From Lineus longissimus (lineage: Eukaryota > Nemertea > Pilidiophora > Heteronemertea > Lineidae): 64,000 nt of DNA. The stretch is taken from NCBI RefSeq assembly GCF_910592395.1, contig NC_088322.1, positions 5,267,431 through 5,331,430 of the forward strand. The letters run 5' to 3'. How positions within the stretch are numbered: position 1 is the first letter of the stretch; each line of letters starts with the position of its first letter. A model generated the notes under the pieces. The model searched no databases and had not been told where the DNA came from. It saw nothing but the letters and a program-made list of their open reading frames with translations. Below, one piece after another: positions 38,107-46,702 of this stretch. A program made the translations under genes and the position numbers.

Positions 38107-38573
38107 GGGCAGAGACCTGTATTCATCCACGACCGGAAGTGTGGCACAGTCACATAGAGCTTATCAAAATGTTAAGTTGTGGTAAATACATGGCTGGGAT
38201 GGACCAAAGTGGAATTAATTCTCAATCTGTGGTTGATTCTTAATGTACAGAGTCAGGCCATCACAGAAATATGCTTTTTGATAATATATTTAAGAAAATG
38301 TGGTCTCACTGGTCAGTTTAGAACTTGTACTTTGACAGGGCCATATCAATGCGCCAGTGACATTTTGATGGATATGGTGTACGGAAATCTTTTTTTCTCA
38401 GGCAATCGGTATTGGAATTTTTTAAAACTTTATTATGCTATTGGCAAAGGGTTCTTCTTGACACATATAAAATTTTGTGCAGATTGATTGGTCCAATGAG
38501 TACTTTTTTTACCAAAACCTATGCACAACAATGTATACGTAATGTACACATGTTTTAATAGAGGACTCTGGCC
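38107..38573. repeat. 472-bp tandem duplication, copy 2
   Basis: Differs from copy 1 by point changes such as ATGTTAAG for ATGTCAAG and GTATACG for GTACACG. The match ends at CTCTGGCC. There are no LTR-like TG...CA ends and no internal region between the copies, so a simple tandem duplication is preferred. Confidence 0.95.
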
Positions 38574-39714
38574 AGATAGACTTGATTTTTTTACCCAACT
38601 GCCACATGCGGTTTTCTTTATTTAGTCAATTTTGAGGTAAGTATTACAGAATGAAATACTTGAATACTAAAATAGACTGGCTCTTCTGATGATTGCACTG
38701 GTGAACACCGAAGTCGATGGGATGTGCAAAGTCATAGCTCGATCCTCTCTCTAGTCTTGGTCATCTGTGATGTGGTCACCAAATATGTTCAAATGCAGCT
38801 GCAGTATGCCAGTAGTGTAGTGCAGATCATTCCTGCAAAACATGATGAGGAGATAACATTTTAATTTTGATAGATAGCTAAGCTAGCCAAGTTTTATATC
38901 AAATACAAGGCCAACAACAACTGATAAGGCGCTAGGGCCGAATGATCAAGGAAGTTCATTGAGAATACATTGTGATAAGAGTGATGAATCGGCTTCGTTT
39001 GAAGCATTGTGCTATGTACAGTGTGCATGTGTCAGTGTGTATCAGCTATCGCATTTATTGTTTGTTGACATTTCAAATCGCCGGAGTCGATCCTCAATTA
39101 CACTGTTTATGTACATTCGCAACCTTACCCGATGATATCAGAACGATGTTTATTATTGTCTTGTTTATTCACATTAGTTCTGCTATGTGACAAGAGTTAT
39201 TTGTTGAGTAATCCATGACTTAAAGCCGGACTTTGACATCGTTTCTCAGACCAAGCTGCATTTCGCAGATCGTTTTTCAACGATCGTCAACGAACTATTT
39301 CAAATTAATCACATCCAATTAAACAATCCAAGCCTTCCCTAATGTCATCAACATGCAATAACACAAGCAGCCAAATATTATCGCCTATGAAATTGTGCAT
39401 TTAATGAGAACTTACCTCCGAATTGACAGAACGCGATCTATTCCATGGCATGGTCTCCTTACGTCTGAACTGCGCAGACTCCGAGACGTGACGTTCGCTG
39501 CACGTGGGATAACTCGCGCGAAATTTAAAATGCTCTTCTTGGGGGGTGCTCACTAAATTGTGCCAGTAACACCACCTGGTGAGAAATTCATGAACCACGC
39601 CTATTGATAATGAAAGAGAAAGCTTTGCTCTATAAGATTAGATTTGATTCATGATCCCCAACTTAAAGAATTAGGAGAAATCAGCTGCTGGAAAAGTTTT
39701 TGGAACATTTCGCT
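38574..39714. other. Unassigned interior of the 3.7-kb element
   Basis: No coding region was recognised. Short frames near 38972 and 39401 match nothing. The part near 39480-39600 (GGGATAACTCGCGCGAAATT, then CACCACCTGGTGAGAAATTC) resembles 35890-35995 and is probably a family module. Confidence 0.4.
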
Positions 39715-39850
39715 CCGTGCCACCTAGTGGCCAAACCGCTCATCCTGCCGGACCCACATTTGGTCTATTCAGGAGTCCTGAAGGGTCTCAACGCCTCAGA
39801 GGGAAAATCTATCGCCTATCCACCATAGTTTTGAAACGTGCCTGTTTAAC

Positions 39851-39878
39851 AGACAGACAGACAGACCGACAGACGGAC
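39851..39878. repeat. (AGAC)n tract at the 3' part of the nested element
   Basis: Imperfect AGAC/CGAC/GGAC units. It occupies the same position as the (GGAT)n tract at 29565 and the (GAC)n tract at 33852 in the other family copies. Confidence 0.9.
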
Positions 39879-39929
39879 AATCATTCTACCATTTACTCAT
39901 ATGAATAGCTCAGCTTGTCAGCTGAGCTA

Positions 39930-40316
39930 AAAACGTGCCATGATCAAAGAAATTTTAGAGTTCGACCTCTGTGACCTTGAAATGAAGGTCAAATCAAAAA
40001 CCCGTGTGATGTGATGTACCTTTATTAGATACACCCACCATAAAATTTTCATCGCTCTAGCTTTAACCATAAGCTTCAAAATGACAAAAATAGGTTTTCA
40101 AAGAGCACCCCCTATATGGCAGACCAGCAGTCAAATTGCGCTGATTTTCATTCTGAAGGAAGGTCTTGCCTAGGGGTACCCACACACCAAGTATGAACTT
40201 TCTGGGTCAAGCGGTTAAGAAACGTGCCACGATTTTGTCAAAAGTTAACGACGGACGACGACGACGGACGCCAGACGCCGCGGTATCGTATTAGCTCACC
40301 TGACAGGCGGGCTAAT
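39930..40316 (+). mobile_element. Right arm of the older, interrupted family member
   Basis: It continues the module broken at 36215: ACGTGCCATGATC, GACCTCTGTGACCTTGA, AAGGTCAAATC, AAACCCGTGTGA, a GGGGTACCCACACACCAAG segment, AAGAAACGTGCCACG, GGACGACGACGACGGACGCC, CCGCGGTAT, and a terminal hairpin TTAGCTCACCTGACAGGC plus GGGCTAAT. This is the same order as in the copy at 32812, with a more decayed 3' end. Confidence 0.65.
39963..39991 (+). promoter_or_regulatory. Possible nuclear-receptor half-site cluster in the older element
   Basis: GACCT, CTG, TGACCTTGA and then AAGGTCA, the fourth occurrence of the same arrangement. Confidence 0.3.
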
Positions 40317-40372
40317 AAGCAGAACATTTTCCATATTTCCCGAACGTTTCATGACATTTGTGTGCCAGATTA

Positions 40373-41083
40373 GGTCTCGTTAGGGAGTTTTTCCCAAATG
40401 TACGTGATGATGACGTGCCCCATTAACAGGACGTAACATCTATTTTAAAATGCGTTTCCAAAGTGAATGCATGAGGACAACCCATTTGTGTCGTATATCA
40501 CTGGAAACGCCCAATTCCCCTGATTCTGCAGGATGTTAAATCGGGCATTTTATTTCTTTAAATAAATCATAAGCGTCGCATTTGCTTCTAGCTCTGTTCA
40601 CCATCCCAAATGGCAATATTGCCAATTGGGCCGGACAATCACGAAAAACCCCAAGTATTATACATTTCTTCCTGAATAATTCTTACAGAGACCATTCTCC
40701 CATGAAAGACAGTTGCTTACGCTACACAAAAATCAAAAAAAATCGAGGGTCAACCATTGAACTTTTGAGATATGTTGAATTTTGCACAAATCAGCGAAAA
40801 ACGCACCAACTGGCACTGGACGGCATTTCAACACGGGGCCGACGCACATCCCAAGTCCAGTGTACACATACGTCGGCAACAGTATATATGCGTAGTTTCT
40901 TGTTAGCCGCCTATTGAGTAGCGCTCTACGTTTCAGAAACTCCAAAAAAACATGTCTTTGCCAAAACAACTGCTGAATCAACACTGACATACTGTAAGGA
41001 CCGAGAAATCAATGATTTTAGGAACTACGGTGAGGGGGGGGGGGGGCGCACATGAATAAAAAAACAAACTCCCTAATGAGACC
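40373..41083. mobile_element. 711-bp TIR element with TTA target duplication (PIF/Harbinger-like)
   Basis: The left end GGTCTCGTTAGGGAGTTT and the inverted right end GGTCTCATTAGGGAGTTT match at 17 of 18 positions. TTA flanks both ends (40370-40372 and 41084-41086). Three-base TTA duplications with GG-starting inverted repeats suggest PIF/Harbinger. No transposase was recognised. A 111-codon forward frame (40582-40917) matches nothing I know. A 13-base G run lies near the right end. Confidence 0.65.
41034..41046. repeat. Poly-G run (13 G)
   Basis: Uninterrupted Gs inside the TIR element, next to GCGCACATG. It is length-prone in sequencing and could form a quadruplex. Confidence 0.9.
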
Positions 41084-41086
41084 TTA

Positions 41087-41539
41087 AGGTAAGGTTGACA
41101 TTGCCCTGACAGCCTTTTTTTAACATATGATAAAACTGCAGCCTCCTACAAGTCTCCTGATACCCGACAACACTGGTTTCCTCAAAAGGAAAGACTGGAA
41201 CGACCATCTAGAAATATCATATGTCCTATGATAATCTGCTCAAATTGTGTCATACTTAGCATAATAATCACGTTCAGTGTCAATCACATACTGCAAAACA
41301 TGCATATTCTTATCCGGAAAGAATCAAGCTATTCATATATTCAACATATATATTCATATTCAACAACTCTTCAATAACCCTGAAATTCAGTCAACTTTAT
41401 AACCAAAATGCTATACTTAGATGGTACCGGTCATATTCTCTTTGCCATTGAGCTGAGAAGAATAACATTATTCAATGGAATCAAAACTGCTGAAACTAGC
41501 CAGAAACTGTTCTCCCCATCCACTGCAAATGACATGCAT
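41087..41539. other. Unassigned stretch
   Basis: No recognisable coding or repeat content apart from AT-rich sequence near 41330-41360. The 120-codon forward frame starting at 41408 crosses the transposon end at 41540 and the LINE fragment, so it is not treated as a gene. Confidence 0.4.
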
Positions 41540-41579
41540 TACATTACCCGAGGTGAGCACATGGTCCCTGGACCATTTC
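41540..41579 (-). mobile_element. 5' terminus of another family member, minus strand
   Basis: On the minus strand it reads ATGGTCCAGGGACCAT, a hairpin, followed by GTGCTCACCTCGGG. This matches the 5' end at 32812 with paired changes in the hairpin (ATGGTCC/GGACCAT in place of ATGGCC/GGCCAT). No matching 3' end was found at lower coordinates, so the copy appears truncated. Confidence 0.6.
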
Positions 41580-41638
41580 ATTGTTATTGGTGTGTTACGC
41601 TGGGATCAATAAATGCCACGTCGTCGGTGTCCGGATTA

Positions 41639-42020
41639 TCATGGGGTGCGGTTACCGTTATACAATTTTTCAAAGTCGTTTACCCATGTATACATAATAT
41701 CCGTTCTACTCTGCGATATTGTACCATTCTCCATGTGAACTGCTTCTGTTTCCTGCCTTTCTTTTCCTAAGCCTAACTTTCTAATTTCTTGCCAGAATAC
41801 TCGCGGATTGCCTGTTTGTAACTGTTCAATATTTTCTAGATGCCTGCTATGAAATGCACAATTGGATTGCGGAGGTATTTATTAAATCTTACTCGATCGT
41901 CTTTGTACAATGTTCCGAGTGCTTGCTTCAAGTCTTGATTTCCTTTACATCGGAGATGCCTCTTCTCAGCTACTTTGCACAGTTTCCATAATTCTTCAAG
42001 CTCAGGACTCCATCAGGTTT
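41639..42020 (-). pseudogene. LINE fragment: region between endonuclease and reverse transcriptase
   Basis: Minus-strand translation gives ELWKLCKVAEKRHLRCKG, then after a frame change QTGNPRVFWQEIRKLGLG, then MENGTISQS and WVNDFEKLYNGN. The order of an 'ELW' line, a 'NPR.FW..I.KLG' motif, a 'NG' turn and 'W...F..LYN' is characteristic of the linker between endonuclease and RT domains in animal non-LTR retrotransposons of the kind common in molluscs. The frame breaks near 41860 and a TGA follows the LYNGN motif. The endonuclease and RT cores are absent, so it is a dead fragment. Confidence 0.7.
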
Positions 42021-42041
42021 TTTTGTATACTTACTTTTACC

Positions 42042-42420
42042 TTTTTAGCTCACCTCTCGGAAGCTTATACAATACCGTGGCGTCCGTCGGTGTCCATCAT
42101 CGTTCGTCACTGCTAGGGCAATTGGCTAAAACTTTGGGCAATATGCCCAGACGTATTTTTCTTTTTCACGATATGACCTTCTTTCTCTGACCTCCAGGCG
42201 GCCATCTTGGAAATTGGTTTTTTGCCTTTTTGAAGCTAATGGTTGTAGCTAGAGCGATGATAGGTGGCACGTTTCATTTCCATTTGAGCTAGAAGGTTCT
42301 AAACTTATGAGGACATACATCGAGGGACCCCTCTATTTCTCTATTCAGGCGCTGCCACCAACACTACGGTGGACAAACTACAAAATTAGGGAAATCTCAC
42401 ATTTTCACTCTCTGTCATGA
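42042..42420 (-). mobile_element. 3' portion of a family member, minus strand
   Basis: On the minus strand the end reads GGACGCCACGGTATTG, TATAAGCTTCCGAGAG, GTGAGCTAAAAA. This matches the 3' end of the copy at 32812 (GGACGCCACGGTATGGG and its hairpin). Further in are the GAAACGTGCCACC and TTGTCCACCGTAGTG segments. No 5' end was found at higher coordinates; the boundary at 42420 is approximate. Confidence 0.6.
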
Positions 42421-42802
42421 AAAGACCAATAGTTCCAATCAAATACCTTGATCAAACCAAGATCGAGTACAACAGTTCAGCTACCAGCAATGGCATTTAA
42501 AATAAAATGGGAACTCACCAATATTGCAAATAGAGACTTCGCCCTGAACATAATCACACACGTGGATATTCCTACACACACATCAGCGTGGCGACACAGA
42601 AAGAATCACGACGTCACTGAGAAAGATTAAAGTTTTCCCTTGAGTAAAGAATGTGCTGAGATTCGGTGACCTTGTATGTTGAACATTTGGGTGCCAACTG
42701 ACTCGGCCTTTAGCCAGGAAAGAGAAGTCCATCGTGAATCCATGTGTAGGGTTATCGGGACATGTACATGAAATTATGAAATTGAAGACTTGTTCAACTT
42801 AC
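42421..42802. other. Stretch downstream of FAM221A exon 4 with no recognised exon
   Basis: I searched the minus strand by eye for the next conserved FAM221A exon (a CxCG....H pattern) and did not find it here or farther left. A gene boundary, a long intron or loss by transposon insertion are all possible. Confidence 0.4.
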
Positions 42803-42979
42803 ACTTCTTGCACTTCATGAGATTCATCTCCGAATGTTCGTCCGAGTAATGTTTACAGCCGCACCTGATTGGTTCAGAGTCATTCAGCGGGACGTAGCTG
42901 TACGAGTTACAGCGGCAGCCACGGACTTTGCACAGCTGAAGGATGGGGCGTTTCAAAGTCTGTTTTGTGTTGCTTATAT
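42803..42979 (-). CDS. FAM221A: FAM221A-like exon 4 (Cys/His-rich, frameshifted)
   Basis: 177 bp from acceptor TTCTCTTCCAG to donor T|GTAAGT. It begins YKQHKTDFE in the frame set by exon 3, then changes frame and reads KRPILQLCKVRGCRC, YVPLNDSEPIRCGCKHYSDE and HSEMNLMKCKKC. The spacing between HKTD and CKV is about three residues shorter than I remember for vertebrates. A deletion of about ten bases would explain both the spacing and the frame. Paired CxC and CKH motifs suggest metal binding, which is inference. Confidence 0.87.
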
Positions 42980-43052
42980 CTGGAAGAGAAGGTTACACTT
43001 CTGTCATTTTGGTTACACTTCTGTCATCTTGGACTTTTCAGGATATCTGGGA

Positions 43053-43120
43053 GTGGCGGAGTGGCGCAGTAGATAAGACTGTTACGTCTGAGGTCACCAG
43101 TTTGATTCTAAGTCAGACTA
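43053..43120 (+). mobile_element. tRNA-derived SINE head in FAM221A intron 3
   Basis: A box-like GTGGCGCAGTAGATAAGAC and B box-like AGTTTGATTCTAAG are spaced as in a tRNA gene, about 38 bases apart. The acceptor arms do not pair convincingly and no A-rich tail was recognised. It is therefore more likely a SINE remnant than a working tRNA gene. It lies antisense to the FAM221A-like gene, within about six bases of exon 3. Confidence 0.45.
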
Positions 43121-43125
43121 CAAAT

Positions 43126-43223
43126 CTGTGAGTACAGAAGCATGGCATCTCTGGGCCAACCAGCTTGCAGTCGATACCAGTCGGTGGAGAATACCAGCTG
43201 ACATACAGGCGGTTCTTTTGATG
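43126..43223 (-). CDS. FAM221A: FAM221A-like exon 3 (coding intact, donor lost)
   Basis: 98 bp after acceptor TATAATTTCAG. It encodes HQKNRLYVSWYSPPTGIDCK, then LVGPEMPCFCTH and two bases of Arg. The CFCTHR cysteine/histidine cluster is a hallmark of the family. The next intron should begin GT but begins ATTTGTAG. Using the GT four bases later would read into a stop at the start of exon 4. A tRNA-like SINE head lies only a few bases farther into the intron. Confidence 0.88.
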
Positions 43224-43492
43224 CTGAAATTATAACACCCAAATAAAAATATGTTGTGATATACAATTTGACTTCGAGAGCAGATAAATTTTGCTTCCTT
43301 AAGGCCAGTGCTGAACTGGAACGAAAGGTTGGCAGTCCGACAGATTGACTGCTGTAAACTGAGAAGTGAGATACTGTTAACTGGGTAATGTTCAAAACAT
43401 TAAACTTGCTAATAAATACATGTTTTTCTTTTTATTGTTTACATCGAGTTCTTAGATGATATAAATGAAAACCAGAAAAGTTCTATGCCTAC

Positions 43493-43562
43493 CATTGGCA
43501 GAACTCTTCTCTGGTCGTCTTCAAAGTCCTCAGGTGACATCATGACACCCCCATCATCAATT
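43493..43562 (-). CDS. FAM221A: FAM221A-like exon 2 (intact)
   Basis: 70 bp with acceptor CCTTTTCAG and donor GTAGGC. It translates as IDDGGVMMSPEDFEDDQRRV plus LPM, the acidic segment that follows the YLEYRR motif in the family. The first base completes the Arg codon of exon 1, and the exon ends on a codon boundary. No lesion was seen. Confidence 0.88.
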
Positions 43563-43659
43563 CTGAAAAGGTATGTGATTGGGATGGTACGGAAGTTAAA
43601 AGAAAACATCCAGCAAACGAGTGATTTTCAATCGCTGTGACCTGTGATTTTAGTAAATC

Positions 43660-43798
43660 GTCACAATCTTGGAGGAGTGTTCTTGGAGACAGTCACAATC
43701 TGGACGAGGGTTTGCTGGTGTCCTTTGGAATGGAGACAGTCACAATCTTGGAAAAGTGTTTTGTTTGTTTCACTTGGAGACAGTCACAGTATTGAACT
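43660..43798. repeat. Imperfect tandem repeat in FAM221A intron 1
   Basis: GTCACAATCTTGGA-type units recur at about 43660, 43692, 43738 and 43791, three of them preceded by GGAGACA. The spacing is irregular (32 to 53 bases). Confidence 0.7.
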
Positions 43799-43945
43799 CG
43801 CTCCATTGAACATAATTTAGTGGCATTTTTGATGACACACCCTGTAGGCCTATTATCCACTCAGATCCAGATGATTTTTTGGGCACACACTGTAGAAAAA
43901 CAGACATCACTGACAGCAGCAGATTTCAAGTCAATCAAAACCTAC

Positions 43946-44027
43946 CTTCTGTATTCCAGATAGGCATCAACGTGTGTGCCCCCGCATCGGGGCCAAACTT
44001 GAGATGATAACTATCTCCTTGTGACAT
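43946..44027 (-). CDS. FAM221A: FAM221A-like exon 1 (start codon, frameshifted)
   Basis: ATG at 44027-44025 lies in the good context CCAAGATGTC. The frame reads MSQGDSYHLKFGPDAGAH and then leaves the family frame. The next bases, in another frame, read VDAYLEYR, the conserved N-terminal motif. The switch falls in CACACA: with one CA fewer, the start codon and the motif would be in one frame. The exon ends AG before GTAGGT, splitting an Arg codon completed by the first base of exon 2. An alternative is that a different upstream exon supplies the start. Confidence 0.75.
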
Positions 44028-44160
44028 CTTGGACGGATTGAATTGCGCAGAAAATTATTTGCGGAAAATGTCACCTTGTTTGCACAGCACCAAAGACAAA
44101 GGTCATCGATGGGTGGCGCTGTTTATTTATAAACAAAAGCACGTGACACAAAGTTGGGGG
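44028..44160 (-). promoter_or_regulatory. Possible promoter of the FAM221A-like gene
   Basis: Within about 120 bp upstream of the start codon lie an E-box CACGTG (44140-44145) and two inverted forkhead-like sites, TGTTTAT (44120-44126) and ATAAACA (44129-44135), around a TATAAA-like core. The position fits a core promoter. Function is inferred. Confidence 0.3.
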
Positions 44161-45419
44161 GATTTAATAATTTTTTAATGGGTTTATTGCTCTTGAACAC
44201 GAAAGAAGAACAACAGTCAATCTTATTACATATATACATGCCAAAGTCACGACGTTTACAGTAATAGTACCAGCATGACTGTGCTGCCAGCTATTAATAG
44301 TCTTGCTCTAACCACACTTCCCAATCAGTGCGTTGCGGGTTCGAGCATTGTTCGAGACTGGCATCACTACACGTTTCGATATTCTTTAACTTTCTTGATG
44401 GATTACACACCAAAGATATATGGGATTGAGGTAGGAATATGTTGTTGTTTTGTTTTGTCATGAGTATTTTATTCAGTAGGAATACCCCCTCGGTTTTGCT
44501 CAGTGTTGAAGTGTTTCTTTGTAATTCTCTGCCTGGTTATGTCCTTGTCCGGCGGAGGCGCTGGGGTACATTAAATATCACTTCCTATAAAAAAATTCCA
44601 CTTTTCTCACAAATAAATATTATCCGGATGCAATTTTGAGAAAACTAAATGCATTAGAGGTATGAAAGTACTCATTGAAATACAGCATCTTTGAAAAGAA
44701 TTAATTCTGATGAATTATGAAGTTGAATGTTGAATGATTTCTGAGTGCTGAGTGAAGTAGGTCAAACCATGAAACTAATGGGGGCAAATTTTGCACCACA
44801 TATAAGGCAGTTACGAACCCTATTCCTATTGCCTGCACTGCTGACGTCCGTTGTGGCAACTGATCATTGTCGTTTCGGATTTCGGTGGTGCCTTGTGCCC
44901 GCTTGCGGGTGCATGAGTGCCCAGGATTGTTGATTGTGGCCATAGGTGTTCGGGCCCCCAATTTTTCTGCCCGGGCTTCTATGGTCATGGTTAACAATGT
45001 GGCCTGTTTTACACTTTTAGACATATTTTCTTTTTTTTTCAAGCCATCCATCCTAATATGGGAGGACAGTATCTCCTTGACAGTCAATCAAAATGTGCTG
45101 TGCTGGGCACCTGTGTTGGGTAGTTCTTGATAAGTTATAAACATGAAGAAAAGCTTATGTCGGAGATTATCTCGTGGGGGTAGACCCAAGCTCAGCAGGG
45201 ATCAGGGTCTGTTTATGCATATAACCGGATTATTCAATCAGACATTAGTTTTCCTGCACATTTTTTACTCATTACACAAGACGCCTTTGAGAACGCAAGG
45301 CAAAATGTTGTGTGGACTGCAAAAGACACTTGGAGTTAAATCCACAGAACTTTTGAACTTGCCACGTCTTTGCCACAACAAAAGAGAAGACCATTCGGGG
45401 GTCCAATTATGTCATTCAG
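44161..45419. other. Unassigned stretch between the FAM221A-like gene and satellite B
   Basis: No protein family was recognised on either strand. The longest frames (128 codons, minus strand, 44701-45087; 138 codons, plus strand, running into satellite B) have no familiar motif. A minus-strand AATAAA at 44183-44188 could be a polyadenylation signal for an unseen upstream gene. A TTGCGGGTTCGAGC stretch near 44334 resembles a tRNA B box, but no A box accompanies it. Confidence 0.4.
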
Positions 45420-46702
45420 GACATCGACTGGTTCCTGTGAGATTGCACCGCATGCTATTTATAACTGAACAGGATGTTGACATCGACTGGTTCCTGTGCA
45501 GATTGCACCGCATGCTATTTATAACTCAACAGGATGTTGACATCGACTGGTTCCTGTGAGATTGCACCGCATGCTATTTATAACTCAACAGGATGTTGAC
45601 ATCGACTGGTTCCTGTGAGATTGCACCGCATGCTATTTATAACTGAACAGGATGTTGACATCGACTGGTTCCTGTGCAGATTGCACCGCATGCTATTTAT
45701 AACTCAACAGGATGTTGACATCGACTGGTTCCTGTGAGATTGCACCGCATGCTATTTATAACTCAACAGGATGTTGACATCGACTGGTTCCTGTGAGATT
45801 GCACCGCATGCTATTTATAACTGAACAGGATGTTGACATCGACTGGTTCCTGTGCAGATTGCACCGCATGCTATTTATAACTCAACAGGATGTTGACATC
45901 GACTGGTTCCTGTGAGATTGCACCGCATGCTATTTATAACTGAACAGGATGTTGACATCGACTGGTTCCTGTGCAGATTGCACCGCATGCTATTTATAAC
46001 TGAACAGGATGTTGACATCGACTGGTTCCTGTGAGATTGCACCGCATGCTATTTATAACTGAACAGGATGTTGACATCGACTGGTTCCTGTGCAGATTGC
46101 ACCGCATGCTATTTATAACTCAACAGGATGTTGACATCGACTGGTTCCTGTGCAGATTGCACCGCATGCTATTTATAACTCAACAGGATGTTGACATCGA
46201 CTGGTTCTTGTGAGATTGCACCACATGCTATTTATAACTCAACAGGATGTTGACATCGACTGGTTCCTGTGAGATTGCACCGCATGCTATTTATAGCTCA
46301 ACAGGATGTTGACATCGACTGGTTCCTGTGCAGATTGCACCGCATGCTATTTATAACTGAACAGGATGTTGACATCGACTGGTTCCTGTGAGATTGCACC
46401 GCATGCTATTTATAGCTCAACAGGATGTTGACATCGACTGGTTCCTGTGCAGATTGCACCGCATGCTATTTATAACTCAACAGGATGTTGACATCGACTG
46501 GTTCCTGTGAGATTGCACCGCATGCTATTTATAACTCAACAGGATGTTGACATCGACTGGTTCCTGTGAGATTGCACCGCATGCTATTTATAACTCAACA
46601 GGATGTTGACATCGACAGGTTCCTGTGAGATTGCACCGCATGCTATTTATAACTCAACAGGATGTTGACATCGACTGGTTCCTGTGAGATTGCACCGCAT
46701 GC
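45420..46702. repeat. Satellite B: 59/60-bp tandem array, about 21.6 copies
   Basis: The unit runs ACATCGACTGGTTCCTGTG, AGATTGCACCGCATGC, TATTTATAACTSAACAGG, ATGTTG. Starts fall at 45421, 45480, 45540, 45599, 45658, 45718 and so on to 46668. Two length types differ by CTGTGAGATT (59 bp) versus CTGTGCAGATT (60 bp), and there is a G/C variant in AACTGAAC versus AACTCAAC. The first eight units follow a trimer pattern. Sixty-base units keep a 20-residue frame (LHRMLFITQQDVDIDWFLCR) but the 59-base units break it, so it is not read as coding. The last unit is cut at GCATGC, where satellite C begins. Confidence 0.97.

Larger units (their letters stand above)
36216..39929 (+). mobile_element. 3.7-kb family member nested inside an older member
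   Basis: The 5' end CAAGAGGCCCAAGGGCCT plus GGCGCTCAGCTAAG is nearly identical to the 5' end at 27959. The 3' end has an (AGAC)n tract and then the hairpin GCTCAGCTTGTCAGCTGAGC followed by TAAAAA. AAAA flanks both sides. The sequences outside the two ends join into one continuous module of the same family, which supports treating these as the ends of a single insertion. The inside holds a Harbinger-like element, a 472-bp tandem duplication, and near 39715 a CACCTAGTGGCCAAACCG segment typical of the family. No intact protein was recognised. Pairing the two ends over 3.7 kb is an inference. Confidence 0.6.
42803..44027 (-). pseudogene. FAM221A: FAM221A-like gene, exons 1-4, probably disrupted
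   Basis: Four minus-strand exons encode, in order, VDAYLEYRR, IDDGGVMMSPEDFEDD...RRVLPM, NRLYVSWYSPPTGIDCKLVG...CFCTHR, then YKQHKTDFE and CKVRGCRC...YVPLNDSEPIRC...CKHYSDEHSE. These match the vertebrate FAM221A order as I remember it. The product is a Cys/His-rich protein of unknown function. Intron positions agree: junction phases join cleanly between exons 1-2 and 2-3. Three lesions are visible. There is an extra CA in exon 1, AT where a GT donor should follow exon 3, and a frame change in exon 4 between HKTDFE and CKVRG. Later exons are not seen. Either this is an unprocessed decaying copy or the assembly has errors. Homology is near certain; pseudogene status is not. Confidence 0.7.

Noticed and set aside
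37707-38487. Two 102-codon forward frames as a duplicated gene pair
   Set aside because: They differ only as the surrounding 472-bp duplication does, have no recognisable motif, and lie inside a mobile element.
37635-38573. The 472-bp repeats as LTRs of a retrotransposon
   Set aside because: The copies are directly adjacent with no internal region, and lack TG...CA ends and target duplications.
40582-40917. 111-codon forward frame as a gene
   Set aside because: Lies inside the TTA-flanked TIR element, and no family is recognised.
43053-43120. Functional tRNA gene
   Set aside because: A and B box-like motifs are present, but the acceptor and anticodon arms do not pair convincingly. A SINE head is more likely.
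44300-44370. tRNA-like element with a GGTTCGAGC B box
   Set aside because: No A box at the proper distance on the same strand.
45143-46213. Forward frames with a 20-residue repeat in satellite B
   Set aside because: Only the 60-bp units preserve the frame, and the 59-bp units break it every one to three copies.
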